Assembly: GCF_031583595.1 (NCBI RefSeq)
Contig: NZ_CP134145.1
Coordinates: 1,612,001 to 1,676,000 of the forward strand
Length of the DNA stretch: 64,000 bases
Reading direction: 5' to 3'
From: Thalassotalea psychrophila
GTDB taxonomy: Bacteria > Pseudomonadota > Gammaproteobacteria > Enterobacterales > Alteromonadaceae
The position numbers and the translations under genes are program-made. Under the pieces are notes generated by a model. That model saw only the letters and a list, made by a program, of their open reading frames with translations. It ran no database searches and had not been told where the DNA came from. This document shows, one piece after another, positions 8,938-18,967 of this stretch; within the stretch, counting starts at the first letter, position 1, and the number at the start of each line of letters is the position of its first letter.

Positions 8938-11900
8938 TTAGGCAATACTTTTGTTTAAACTGTCTATCATCTTGCTGATTAAGGTAAAGCGCGCTTGATT
9001 GTCTTCTGTTTTGATCGCAAATTTTAGTTTATTAGCGCCATCCATTTTGTATATTGATGGTTGTTGTTGGATCAAGCCTATTATAAGCATAGGATCAATT
9101 TTAGTGTTGCTATTAAATTCTATCGAACCACCATTTATACCTGCATCGACTCTAGCGATACCAATATCTTCTGCGCTTAAACGAAGTTTCGCAATGAAAA
9201 AAATGTGTTTGGTAGCTTGTGGTAACAGTCCAAAACGATCAATTAACTCAATTTGAATTTCATCTAATTCATGATTGTCCTTACAACTGGCTATACGTTT
9301 ATAAAACGATAAACGCATACTGACATCATAGATGTAATCATCTGGGATTAATGCAGGCACTCGCAACTCAATTTCAGTCTGCTTAGCGGTTAAATCTTCT
9401 AATGATGGCTGTTTGCCTTCTTTTAACGCCGCAACTGCTTGATCTAGCATCTCCATGTATAAGCTAAAGCCAATACTTGCCATTTGCCCTGATTGATCTT
9501 CACCTAAAAGTTCACCTGCGCCACGAATTTCTAAATCATGGGTCGCTAACGCAAAACCTGCGCCTAAATCTTCTAACTGTGAAATAGCATCCAGTCGCTT
9601 AGCAGCATCTTTAGTCATGCGTTTAGGATGTGGTGTTAGTAAATAAGCATAAGCCTGATGGTGCGATCGACCTACACGGCCGCGTAATTGATGTAATTGC
9701 GCCAAACCTAAATGATCGGCTCTATCCATTATTATGGTGTTTGCTGTTGGAATATCTATACCGGTTTCAATAATGGTAGTACACACTAAAACATTATATC
9801 GTTGGTGATAGAAATCACTCATGATGCGCTCTAATTCACGTTCTCGCATTTGACCATGGGCAACAATAATTTTAGCTTCTGGCAGCAAGTCTTGAAGTTC
9901 TTGCGCCGTTTTTTCAATAGTTTGTACATTATTATGCAAGAAGTAAACTTGACCACCACGTAAAACTTCACGTAAAACTGATTCTCTGATCAATGCACTT
10001 TCACGTTCACGTACAAAGGTTTTAACAGCTAACCGTTTTGCTGGAGGTGTAGCAATTATTGATAAATCGCGCATTCCACCCATGGCCATATTCAATGTTC
10101 TTGGAATAGGGGTAGCGGTAAGGGTTAAAATATCAACATTAGAACGTAGTTTTTTAATTTTTTCTTTTTGTTTAACCCCAAAGCGGTGCTCTTCATCAAC
10201 AATAAGTAAGCCTAAATCTTTAAACTTAATATCATCAGACAATAACTTATGAGTACCGATCAAAATGTCAATTTGGCCGGTAGCGATATTGGCAATAACT
10301 TCTTTTTGCTGTTTCGCGGTTTTAAAGCGAGAAAGTACTTCAATATTTACTGGCCAGTTAACAAACCTGTCTTTAAAGTTTTCATAATGTTGCTGAGCAA
10401 GTAAGGTTGTTGGTACTAATATAACAACTTGTTTTGAATCATTTGCAGCAATAAATGCTGCGCGCATAGCTACTTCTGTTTTACCAAAACCAACATCACC
10501 ACAAACCAATCGATCCATGGTTTTGTGATCCAGCATGTCGGCAATAACATTGGTAATTGCATTTTGTTGATCTAATGTTTCTTCAAAGCCAAAGCTTTCG
10601 GCAAAACTTATATAATCTTCTTTATTTCGTTTAAAAGCATAACCATGACTTTGTGCTCGTTTAGCATAAATATCGAGTAAATCGGCGGCCACATCTTTAA
10701 TTTTTTCAGCGGCTTTTTTCTTCGCTTTTGACCAAGAGTCTGTACCCAGCCTATGGATAGGGGTAGTGTCACTGTTGGAGCCCGAATAGCGAGAAATTAA
10801 ATGTAATGAGGCAACAGGCACATAAAGTTTGGCATCATTAGCGTAACTGAGCATTAAAAACTCAGTGTTAATCCCCTGGTTTTCAAAAGTCTGTAAGCCT
10901 TGATAGCGACCGATACCGTGTTCGATATGCACTACAGGTTGATTTATTGACAGTTCAGTGAGGTTTTTAAATATCGCTTCGCTGTTGGTTTCTTGTTTTT
11001 TAGTTCTACGCCTTGCTTGCTTTACTCTGTCGGTGAATAAATCATCTTCAGTAATAATTGCAAAGTTTAGAGCTGCCTTGCTGTCTGCCTGAGAAACAAT
11101 AAAACCGTGATTTAACGCATTAACTGTAATTGCAATTTGCAGCTCAGATGAAATAAAACTGCTTATATCATCAACGTTTTTAGGAGCTATTTTTTCACGG
11201 GAAAGTAATTCTAACAGTGTTTCTCTTCGGCCTTGGCTTTCGGCAACAAATAGTACTTGCTGGTTGTGTTCAGCAGCATCTTCTAAAAACTGACAAACCG
11301 CTTGCAAAGGCTTTTTAAGCTGATGATTAACAGCCACCTCTGGTAAAGCAGCTGTTGCATAATTAACATTACCCGCTTTGTCATTAAGCTTAATTGCTTG
11401 GCTTTCTTTATCCGCTACTTTTATATTAACTCGGTCGTGATGCTTTAACGTTGAAAACAATTGTTCTCGAGTCAAAAATAACTTTTCTGGTGGCAGTAAA
11501 GGCCTTAATGGATCGTAGCGTCTGTCTTCATAACGGTATTGCGCATCTAAATTGAATTGCTCAAGGTTTTTATCGATGTCACCATGAATTAATACTTGCG
11601 TATTTAGTGGTAAATAATCAAACAAGGTTTCAGTTTGCTCAAAAAATAGCGGTAAATAATATTCGATACCAGCGGGTAAAATATTTTTACTGACCTGATG
11701 ATATACAGAGTCTTTATCGTTGTTTGCTTTTAAAATTTCACGGTATTGGTTTCTAAATAATTCTATTGCCGCTTTATCTGTTGGGAACTCATGAGCAGGT
11801 AATAACTCAATACTGGCAATGGTGTCTTTTGAGCGTTGATCTTCAACATCAAAGGTGCGAATACTGTCGATTTCATCATCGAAAAAATCTAACCGATATG

Positions 11901-12465
11901 GCGTGTTATTGCCCATTGGATATAGATCTAAAATAGCACCTCGGGCACTAAATTCGCCATGTTCAAGCACTTGTTCTACTGCTCGATAACCACTTGCTTC
12001 AAGCTCTGCACGCATTTTATGAAGATCTTTTTTATCTCCAGTTTTAATTAGTAAGCTGTTTGCCTCAATATATTGTTTAGGCGCTATGCGGTGTACTAAT
12101 GTGTGGGCCGGAACAATGACAATGCCTTTGTTCATTCGTGATAAGCGATAAAGGGTTTGCAGCCTTTGCGAGATAATATCTTGATGTGGCGAAAAGCTAT
12201 CGTATGGCAGAGTCTCCCAATCAGGGAATAAGCATATATCTAAATCTTGATCATTAATGCTGAGTAATTCATGTTCAAGTTTAAGCGCTGTTGCGGTATC
12301 TTCGGTAACTAATAACGTAAGACTTTTGGAGTTAGCCGCAGCAAAGTAAATTGCAATACTGGCACTTGAACCATGCAAGTTAGCCCACTGCTTTTTGTCT
12401 TTTAAATTGGCATCAACTTTACTTAAAGCTAATAAAGGCGAAAATATACTACTGGTTTGGCTCAT
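8938..12465 (-). CDS. mfd: Transcription-repair coupling factor Mfd
   Basis: A 1175-aa protein, full length for Mfd (about 1150). The order is: N-terminal UvrB-like region binding UvrA (YDSFSPHQDIISQRL near residue 90), RNA-polymerase-interacting domain (HGIGRYQGL region), then a RecG-like translocase. The translocase has Walker A GDVGFGKTEVAMR (about 655), DEEH (about 758) and motif VI in QLRGRVGRS, followed by a C-terminal TRCF domain. It displaces polymerase stalled at template-strand lesions and recruits UvrA. It is divergent from lolC across a 184-bp region and is the first gene of the minus-strand group leading to csiV. Confidence 0.97.
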   Translation of the reverse strand: MSQTSSIFSPLLALSKVDANLKDKKQWANLHGSSASIAIYFAAANSKSLTLLVTEDTATALKLEHELLSINDQDLDICLFPDWETLPYDSFSPHQDIISQRLQTLYRLSRMNKGIVIVPAHTLVHRIAPKQYIEANSLLIKTGDKKDLHKMRAELEASGYRAVEQVLEHGEFSARGAILDLYPMGNNTPYRLDFFDDEIDSIRTFDVEDQRSKDTIASIELLPAHEFPTDKAAIELFRNQYREILKANNDKDSVYHQVSKNILPAGIEYYLPLFFEQTETLFDYLPLNTQVLIHGDIDKNLEQFNLDAQYRYEDRRYDPLRPLLPPEKLFLTREQLFSTLKHHDRVNIKVADKESQAIKLNDKAGNVNYATAALPEVAVNHQLKKPLQAVCQFLEDAAEHNQQVLFVAESQGRRETLLELLSREKIAPKNVDDISSFISSELQIAITVNALNHGFIVSQADSKAALNFAIITEDDLFTDRVKQARRRTKKQETNSEAIFKNLTELSINQPVVHIEHGIGRYQGLQTFENQGINTEFLMLSYANDAKLYVPVASLHLISRYSGSNSDTTPIHRLGTDSWSKAKKKAAEKIKDVAADLLDIYAKRAQSHGYAFKRNKEDYISFAESFGFEETLDQQNAITNVIADMLDHKTMDRLVCGDVGFGKTEVAMRAAFIAANDSKQVVILVPTTLLAQQHYENFKDRFVNWPVNIEVLSRFKTAKQQKEVIANIATGQIDILIGTHKLLSDDIKFKDLGLLIVDEEHRFGVKQKEKIKKLRSNVDILTLTATPIPRTLNMAMGGMRDLSIIATPPAKRLAVKTFVRERESALIRESVLREVLRGGQVYFLHNNVQTIEKTAQELQDLLPEAKIIVAHGQMRERELERIMSDFYHQRYNVLVCTTIIETGIDIPTANTIIMDRADHLGLAQLHQLRGRVGRSHHQAYAYLLTPHPKRMTKDAAKRLDAISQLEDLGAGFALATHDLEIRGAGELLGEDQSGQMASIGFSLYMEMLDQAVAALKEGKQPSLEDLTAKQTEIELRVPALIPDDYIYDVSMRLSFYKRIASCKDNHELDEIQIELIDRFGLLPQATKHIFFIAKLRLSAEDIGIARVDAGINGGSIEFNSNTKIDPMLIIGLIQQQPSIYKMDGANKLKFAIKTEDNQARFTLISKMIDSLNKSIA

Positions 12466-12649
12466 TGTTTAGATATCGTTGTTGTTGGCTTGAATTACAA
12501 ATACTGATTAACATCAGTTAGCGATTGATTTTAGACGTTTATACAGCCATTGTCATACTAAATTACATATTATTATCGTGTTCTACTTGTACTAAACTGT
12601 GCAAGCTTTTATCATTTACAGACATCTTCAAAAAAAATTATAAATATAA

Positions 12650-13888
12650 ATGTTTCAACCGGTTAGTCTTTTTATCGGATACCGCTACAGTCGCAGTCAA
12701 AACCGTTCTGGTTTTGTATCTTTTATCACCTTTTTTTCTATCGCCGGTATTTTATTAGGCGTGGCAGCGTTGATCTCTGTAGCTTCAGTAATGAATGGCT
12801 TTGAAGGGCAATTAAAACAACGTATTTTAGGGTTAGTACCTCATGTAGTTGTACAGGCCAAACAGCAAAGTATTAATGATTGGCACGAACTTATTACAAA
12901 GCTTGAAGCACAGCCATTGGTAAAAGGCGCAACGCCTTATTTAGAAAGTGAATCATTTATTCAATCGCCAAGTAAATTACAAGGCGTTTTAATGCAGGGT
13001 ATTTACCCCGAATATGAACAAAAATATTCTTTATTAGCTGAAAAAATGCAAGTAGGGCAGTTAACTGACTTGGTTCCTGGAAAGTACCAAATGGTCATGG
13101 GCGTCTCATTAGCTCGCAAGTTAGGTATTCGTATTGGTGATAAAATCAGGCTAGCTCTACCTAATAAAACTATTTTTACTCCGATGGGCAGGGTGCCGGT
13201 GCAACGCAAGTTTACCTTGGTTGGGGTCTTTCATGTTGGCTCGCAAGTTGATGATCATATGGTCATTATTCACGGTCAAGATGCCGCTCGTTTATTAAGA
13301 AAAGATAAAGACAGTGTTGATAACATCCGTTTATATCTTAATGATGCATTTGATGCTCAACCGCTAGCCAAAAAGCTAATGTTAAATAATGAGTTTGAGC
13401 ACTTAAACTTTACTACCTGGGATAAAACTCAAGGTAATTTATTCGCAGCGGTGCGCATAGAAAAAAACATGATGTGGTTAATGTTGAGCTTAATTGTCGC
13501 TGTTGCCGCATTTAATATTGTTTCAGCACTGGTAATGGTAGTTATCGACAAGCAAGGTGAAATCGGTATATTGCAAACCTTGGGCTTAAAGCCGAAACAG
13601 GTATTACAAATATTTATCACCCAAGGCATGGTGAATGGTTTATGGGGCGTTACCCTAGGCTCTATCATTGGCGTAATCTTTACCTTAAACATAAACTCTG
13701 TATTGTCATTGTTTGGCGTTAATGTTTTAGGCTCAGGCTTTGTCATGCAAACCTTACCCATCGATTTACAATATCAACAAGTATTAATAATTATTCTATC
13801 GGCATTGGTGATGAGCTTCACTGCAACCTTATATCCGGCTTATAGAGCATCTAAAACACAACCCGCTGAGGTTTTACGAAATGAATAA
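12650..13888 (+). CDS. lolC: Lipoprotein-releasing system permease LolC
   Basis: A 412-aa inner-membrane permease. It starts [16 protein letters not shown], has one N-terminal TM helix (residues about 20-45 with the [11 protein letters not shown] motif after it), a large periplasmic domain, and three C-terminal TM segments (MacB/FtsX fold, ending [17 protein letters not shown]). With LolD and LolE it extracts outer-membrane lipoproteins from the inner membrane and hands them to LolA. Its last 8 bases overlap lolD. The upstream region (12466-12649), shared with divergent mfd, must hold both promoters; no clear Shine-Dalgarno precedes ATG 12650. Confidence 0.95.
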   Translation: MFQPVSLFIGYRYSRSQNRSGFVSFITFFSIAGILLGVAALISVASVMNGFEGQLKQRILGLVPHVVVQAKQQSINDWHELITKLEAQPLVKGATPYLESESFIQSPSKLQGVLMQGIYPEYEQKYSLLAEKMQVGQLTDLVPGKYQMVMGVSLARKLGIRIGDKIRLALPNKTIFTPMGRVPVQRKFTLVGVFHVGSQVDDHMVIIHGQDAARLLRKDKDSVDNIRLYLNDAFDAQPLAKKLMLNNEFEHLNFTTWDKTQGNLFAAVRIEKNMMWLMLSLIVAVAAFNIVSALVMVVIDKQGEIGILQTLGLKPKQVLQIFITQGMVNGLWGVTLGSIIGVIFTLNINSVLSLFGVNVLGSGFVMQTLPIDLQYQQVLIIILSALVMSFTATLYPAYRASKTQPAEVLRNE

Positions 13889-14558
13889 TGTGTTAGTGTG
13901 CCAGCAACTGGTTAAAGAATATCAGCAAGGGCCACAAACTACAGCAGTATTAACAGGTTTAGACTTAACCGTTAAAAAAGGCGAACTACTGGCTATAGTT
14001 GGTAGCTCAGGCTGCGGTAAAAGTACCTTCCTGCATTTGGCTGGAGCATTAGATACACCAACCTCTGGTAGTGTTGAAATTGATAATATTGATATCTATG
14101 GTTTGTCGGACTCAAAAAGAGCTGAGTTTAGAAATAAGCATTTAGGTTTTATTTATCAATTTCACCATTTAATGATGGAGTTTAGCGCCGAAGAAAATGT
14201 AGCTATGCCATTACTTATCCGTGGAGATAAACCCAAAGCCGCTCTGGCCGAAGCAAAAAATATGCTGGCGAAAGTAGGGCTTAGCCATAGAACGCATCAT
14301 CGTCCATCAGAACTCTCTGGAGGTGAACGCCAACGTGTAGCTATTGCTCGAGCTTTGGTTACCAAACCTTCTTTAGTTTTAGCTGATGAGCCAACAGGTA
14401 ATTTAGATTTTGATACTGCAGAACAAATATTTCAGTTAATTAAAGAGCTAAATCGCTCAGAAAATACTAGCTTTGTTGTTGTGACCCATGATTTGACCTT
14501 AGCTGGACGTATGGACAGACAATTAAAATTAGACCATGGAAAGTTACTTGATGTTTAA
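13881..14558 (+). CDS. lolD: Lipoprotein-releasing system ATP-binding protein LolD
   Basis: A 225-aa ABC ATPase powering LolCE. Walker A is GSSGCGKST (about residues 41-49), the signature is LSGGERQR (about 145), Walker B is [12 protein letters not shown], and the H-loop is in VVTHD. The MacB/LolD-type start ([10 protein letters not shown]) and length are normal. It overlaps lolC by 8 bp and lolE begins inside its final codons, so the three subunits are translationally coupled. Confidence 0.96.
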   Translation: MNNVLVCQQLVKEYQQGPQTTAVLTGLDLTVKKGELLAIVGSSGCGKSTFLHLAGALDTPTSGSVEIDNIDIYGLSDSKRAEFRNKHLGFIYQFHHLMMEFSAEENVAMPLLIRGDKPKAALAEAKNMLAKVGLSHRTHHRPSELSGGERQRVAIARALVTKPSLVLADEPTGNLDFDTAEQIFQLIKELNRSENTSFVVVTHDLTLAGRMDRQLKLDHGKLLDV

Positions 14559-15801
14559 ACCATTAAGTATTTTTATCGGCTTACGCTACGTTCGCTCTAA
14601 TCGAACCAAAGGTTTTGCCTCATTTATATCCGCATCTTCGACCATAGGCATTGGCTTAGGTGTGATGGTGCTTATATTAGTGCTGTCTGCAATGAATGGC
14701 TTTGAACGTGAATTGGCTAAGCGTTTGTTATCGGTTGTTCCTCATGGTGAGTATATTGCGGTTACTAAACCTATCGACAACTGGCAACAACGAGTTACTC
14801 ATTTAGAGTCGTTTGAACATGTACTTGGCGCTGCACCGGTAATTAAATTAGGTGGTTTATTACAAAAGGGTGAGCAACTTAAAGCGTTAGAAGTTCGAGC
14901 CGTAGATGTTGAACTTGAAACTAAAGTTTCAAAAATAACTGATTTTATCAGCGCTGGAAAATGGACCGATTTAACCGGGCAATCTTTAGTGATAGGTAAA
15001 GGTATTGCTAAAAAATTAAAGGTTAACGTTGGCGATACCGTACAACTTATTTTGCCGAGGCTTAATGGCGAACAAAGTAACAGTCAATTTGCTGCGCCGA
15101 AAAAACGTAATATGACTATCGCTGCTATTTTTGATTTTGGCGGCGCCATCGATGAAACCCTGGCATACATGCCGTTAAAGGTTGGTAGCGAAATCGCAGG
15201 TCTAGGGGATAATGTCCACGGCTTAAGAATAGCCGTAGATGATGTATTTCAGGCTCCTGTCATTGTGAGAGATATTGGTCAACAGCTTGATATTTATGTG
15301 TACATGAATGATTGGACGCGTACCCAAGGGCATGTTTTTAATGATATTCAGCTACTGCGTACGGTCATGTTTGTGGTGATGTTAATGGTTATTGCCGTCG
15401 CTAGTTTTAATATCGTCTCGAGTTTATTTATGGCGGTAAATGATAAAAAAGGTGATATTGCCATTTTAAAAACCATGGGTGCTAAGCCTAAAACTATTAT
15501 GTTGAGCTTTGTTTATCAAGGTTTGGTAAATGGCGTTCTTGGCGCAGTAATAGGTGCGTTATTTGGTGTGTATTTATCACTAAACTTGACCGAAATCATT
15601 CGTAGTATTGAATCGATGTTGAATACCAAGTTTTTATCTGGCGATGTTTATTTTATCGACTTTTTGCCAACTGAGTTAGATATACGAGACGTTATTTTTA
15701 CCGTTGTAGCGGCGTTAATATTAAGTTTGATTGCAACCTTGTATCCTGCTTGGCGTGCAACGAAAATAGATCCTGCACAGGTGTTAGGGCAGGGAGGGTA
15801 G
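14551..15801 (+). CDS. lolE: Lipoprotein-releasing system permease LolE
   Basis: A 416-aa paralogue of LolC with the same layout: [16 protein letters not shown] start, TM1, [11 protein letters not shown] motif, periplasmic domain, three C-terminal TM helices and an ending of [18 protein letters not shown] place the start at ATG 14551 instead of 14536 because it aligns with the LolC start; it lies within the lolD stop region (8-bp overlap). Keeping both LolC and LolE implies the classical heteromeric LolCDE complex, not the single-permease LolF type. Confidence 0.94.
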   Translation: MFKPLSIFIGLRYVRSNRTKGFASFISASSTIGIGLGVMVLILVLSAMNGFERELAKRLLSVVPHGEYIAVTKPIDNWQQRVTHLESFEHVLGAAPVIKLGGLLQKGEQLKALEVRAVDVELETKVSKITDFISAGKWTDLTGQSLVIGKGIAKKLKVNVGDTVQLILPRLNGEQSNSQFAAPKKRNMTIAAIFDFGGAIDETLAYMPLKVGSEIAGLGDNVHGLRIAVDDVFQAPVIVRDIGQQLDIYVYMNDWTRTQGHVFNDIQLLRTVMFVVMLMVIAVASFNIVSSLFMAVNDKKGDIAILKTMGAKPKTIMLSFVYQGLVNGVLGAVIGALFGVYLSLNLTEIIRSIESMLNTKFLSGDVYFIDFLPTELDIRDVIFTVVAALILSLIATLYPAWRATKIDPAQVLGQGG

Positions 15802-15856
15802 GGAGTATAGGTATTAGGAACTAGGAATTAGGGGCTAGAAACTAGAAAGCTCCTGA
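15797..15856. repeat. Low-complexity TAGGAACTAGGAAT-type intergenic repeat
   Basis: The 102-bp gap between lolE and the convergent DUF2062 gene is filled by short imperfect units (TATTAGGAACTAGGAATTAG, GGGCTAGAAACTAGAAAGC). Similar units occur at about 7628-7650, 49770-49825, 52484-52512 and 60597-60697. All are intergenic and none looks coding. Confidence 0.55.
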
Positions 15857-15903
15857 AACTCATCACTCCCCGTATATCTGCACCTGCTTTTCTAGCTTAA
15901 TGC

Positions 15904-16413
15904 TTATCTATGCTTACGTTTTTTCCAATTGCTTGCTACTGAGTAACGCCAAATGCCATTAATGGTAAAGTAACCAACTATAGAGAAAAATACTGCACAA
16001 ACGGCACAACCTAATAGGAAAGGGCCAGCTACTGCTGACAAGCTAGTTGTTAGCCATTCTACACTTAACTCAAAAGCGAAATCTTGCGGCGGCACATTCA
16101 TTATTACTGTGCCTAGTTTATAACATGCATAAAAAATTGGTGGGATCGTAATTGGGTTGCTAAGCCAAACCAGAGCAACCGAAAGTGGCAAGTTTGCATG
16201 AACCAATATTGCCATTCCTGCCGCCAACATCATTTGAAAAGGAACTGGAACAAAAGCAAAGAATAATCCAACAGCAAATGCTTTAGATACTGAACGACGA
16301 TTAAGGTGCCATAAATTGGCATCATGCAACACATCACCAAATATTTGTAGGTGTTTATTGGTTTTGATGGTGTGATGATCGGGTAACCATCGTTTGATCA
16401 TTTTCTTTGGCAT
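15904..16413 (-). CDS. DUF2062 domain membrane protein
   Basis: A 169-aa protein with the DUF2062 pattern: a basic N-terminus, then LNRRSVSKAFAVGLFFAFVPVP, a TM helix, LVWLSNPITIPPIFYACYKLG and a second pair of hydrophobic segments. The family is widespread in Gammaproteobacteria next to lolCDE or comEC; its role is unknown. It is convergent with lolE and divergent from comEC. Confidence 0.85.
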   Translation of the reverse strand: MPKKMIKRWLPDHHTIKTNKHLQIFGDVLHDANLWHLNRRSVSKAFAVGLFFAFVPVPFQMMLAAGMAILVHANLPLSVALVWLSNPITIPPIFYACYKLGTVIMNVPPQDFAFELSVEWLTTSLSAVAGPFLLGCAVCAVFFSIVGYFTINGIWRYSVASNWKKRKHR

Positions 16414-16530
16414 AAGTTAAGTTAATCTTCTTGCTTATTTTTGTGCATGATATTTATATCAGTATAGGAAATTTAATAGCGACTATACTTGTTGTATTCA
16501 AATTACAGCGTTAATTATGGACAATTCACT

Positions 16531-18846
16531 ATGGAACGGTGGTTGCTGTTATTTTTTATTGGTGCTTGCTGCGCGTTACTACTTGAGCAAGTACCGGCGT
16601 TATACTATCTATTATTGTTAGCGTTGTCTTGTTTTTGTGTCGCTATTCTTACCTGTTTTTATAAAAAGCTACTCCCAGTACTTGCTTGGCTTTTTGGCTT
16701 TGCTTATATCTTGTTCGCTGCAAGTGCTCATTTTTCATGGAGTGATAATAATAAATTAGATGCGAAGACCTTACATTTAAGCGAATTATTGATACAAGGC
16801 ACAGTACAAACCTTGATCGTAGGTGGCAATGAAGATCTTCGTTTTAATGTTGAAATACAATCAATAAATTCACAACTGTTAAAACAGCCTTTTGGGGCTA
16901 GGATCACTTTTAAACAGGCAAACATAGTCCTTTCTCAAGGAGATATTGTGCAGTTGTTGGTTAAAGTAAAACCAGCCCATGGCTTTGCTAATCAAGGAAG
17001 CTTTTCTTATCAAAAATGGTTATTACAAAACCACCTTGTTGTTACTGGATATGTAAAAAAATCTTCCCTGAATATGGTGCTAGAAAAGTCAACAAGTGTG
17101 AGGCAAGCTCTTTACAATCAATTAAATAAAAATCTTAAACAAACGTTGAAGCCGTTAATTCTAGCCTTATCATTAGGTGATAAATCTCAAATTGATAACC
17201 CTATGTGGCAGGTGTTACAAACCACAGGTACTCAGCATTTAATGGCAATATCCGGTTTGCATTTGGGGCTTATAGCAGGGTTTGGTTTCACCTTGGCGAA
17301 GCTTATTATTTGGCTCTTGCCCAAACCATTACTATCACAACGTTATTTATACCTTTATCCGATGATTGTTAGTTTAGTTTTTGCCTGTATCTATTCATAT
17401 CTGGCTGGATTTTCAATGCCAACAATTAGGGCATTAATTATGCTGCTATGGTTTTATGGACTAAGAATTTTTTGTATTAAGGTTACTATTATCAAGTGGC
17501 TGTTATTAAGTTTATGCACCATTATTTTAATAGACCCTTTTGCTATTTTCGATGCAAGTTTGTACTTATCTTTTAGCGCGGTATTGGTTATTTTATTTAG
17601 CTTTTGGCGTTGGGGGTATTTATTCGTAAACAGGCCTAAGTGGCAAAAAATGTTTTTGTCTTTATTGTTATTACAAATTGCTATCAGTTTATTGTTAATG
17701 CCACTGACATTATTGTTGTTTAATAAAGTTTCTATTGTTGCTCCTCTTGCTAACATTATCGTTGTACCTTGGTTGTCGTTCACCGCTATTCCTACTATTT
17801 TAATAGCGACGCTTACATTACCTATTATGCCTTCACTGGCTCTATGGTTATTTGATATTGCCAATTACTGTCTTGAACTTGGCATGGATTATCTTAGTTG
17901 GCTTGCTGCGTTCGAGTATTCTACCGTTTCATTTTCAACTCCTGTTCTCGTTATTATCTGTTTAACTCCCTTGACCATATTTTTGCAAACCTTGCGATTA
18001 ATCCATCCCAAATGGGTGTTTATCTCATTATTGCCTACTTTGGTGAGTATAATTGGGGTTGAAATTGGTGTTCAGTATTGGCAAAAAAGTAATAAATACT
18101 GGTTGATGACGATATTTGATGTTGGCCATGGGGTAGCCGTGTTAATTGAAAGAAATGGCGAAGCCATTTTGTACGATACCGGTGCAGCTTATCCTAGTGG
18201 CTTTAATTTTGTTGAAGCTGTAATTAAGCCGTATTTACTAACGAACCGAATAGATAAAATTGATTTAGCTATTATAAGTCATCGTGATAATGATCATGCT
18301 GGCGGTTTACCTTTCTTGCAAAAATATAACCTAGTTAAATCTTTTTCGGTAAACTTTTCAGATTTAGAAAATAATATTCCTTGTACAGCCGGCAAGTTTA
18401 TAAACTGGCAAGGGTTAACGTTAAAGGTGCTATCGCCTAATAATAAAGTAGGGACTCATAATGATGAGTCTTGTGTAATCGAGATAACCGATGGTAAATA
18501 TAAAGTGCTATTGCCAGGAGATATATCTAATAAGGTCGAGTTGCAGCTGCTGCATAATGAACTATTGAGCAAGGTCGATGTGCTATTAGCGCCGCATCAT
18601 GGTTCTAAAAGCTCTTCAAGTTTCAGCTTTGTACAATTTGTTCAGCCTAAATATGTGCTTTATAGCAGTGGTTTTTTAAATCGCTGGGATATGCCAGTCA
18701 AAGAGGTTGTTGAACGCTACCAACAAATTAGTGCTATAGAATTAAATACAAGTATTGTAGGAATGGTGCAATTTACGTTTACTAAACAGGGAATTACCTA
18801 TAAAACTTATCGAGATAATTTGTTACCTTTTTGGCCTTGGCAATAA
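16531..18846 (+). CDS. DNA internalization channel protein ComEC/Rec2
   Basis: A 771-aa inner-membrane protein. N-terminal helices and a DUF4131-like OB region are followed by the Competence domain (HLMAISGLHLGLIAGFG, SMPTIRALIMLLWF). A C-terminal metallo-beta-lactamase domain has ISHRDNDHAGG at about residue 581 and APHHGSKSSSS near the end. It forms the channel that takes single-stranded DNA into the cytoplasm in natural transformation. ATG 16531 (MERWLLLFF) is preferred over the in-frame TTG at 16489 because the family usually begins right at the first membrane helix. Competence itself is not shown by the window; comEC is often kept in non-transformed species. Confidence 0.93.
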   Translation: MERWLLLFFIGACCALLLEQVPALYYLLLLALSCFCVAILTCFYKKLLPVLAWLFGFAYILFAASAHFSWSDNNKLDAKTLHLSELLIQGTVQTLIVGGNEDLRFNVEIQSINSQLLKQPFGARITFKQANIVLSQGDIVQLLVKVKPAHGFANQGSFSYQKWLLQNHLVVTGYVKKSSLNMVLEKSTSVRQALYNQLNKNLKQTLKPLILALSLGDKSQIDNPMWQVLQTTGTQHLMAISGLHLGLIAGFGFTLAKLIIWLLPKPLLSQRYLYLYPMIVSLVFACIYSYLAGFSMPTIRALIMLLWFYGLRIFCIKVTIIKWLLLSLCTIILIDPFAIFDASLYLSFSAVLVILFSFWRWGYLFVNRPKWQKMFLSLLLLQIAISLLLMPLTLLLFNKVSIVAPLANIIVVPWLSFTAIPTILIATLTLPIMPSLALWLFDIANYCLELGMDYLSWLAAFEYSTVSFSTPVLVIICLTPLTIFLQTLRLIHPKWVFISLLPTLVSIIGVEIGVQYWQKSNKYWLMTIFDVGHGVAVLIERNGEAILYDTGAAYPSGFNFVEAVIKPYLLTNRIDKIDLAIISHRDNDHAGGLPFLQKYNLVKSFSVNFSDLENNIPCTAGKFINWQGLTLKVLSPNNKVGTHNDESCVIEITDGKYKVLLPGDISNKVELQLLHNELLSKVDVLLAPHHGSKSSSSFSFVQFVQPKYVLYSSGFLNRWDMPVKEVVERYQQISAIELNTSIVGMVQFTFTKQGITYKTYRDNLLPFWPWQ

Positions 18847-18967
18847 TTTTTCGAATTAATAGGCTATTATAGTTGTATATCAGTGAATTAGCCTTATATA
18901 TCAGGTAGAATACTTTCATAATAATTTAAAAATATGCAGCATATTTTGCATTAATTAAGAGACTTAC

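Noticed and set aside
12525..12758. 77-codon plus-strand frame before lolC
   Set aside because: It overlaps the true lolC start in another frame and lies in the mfd-lolC promoter region.
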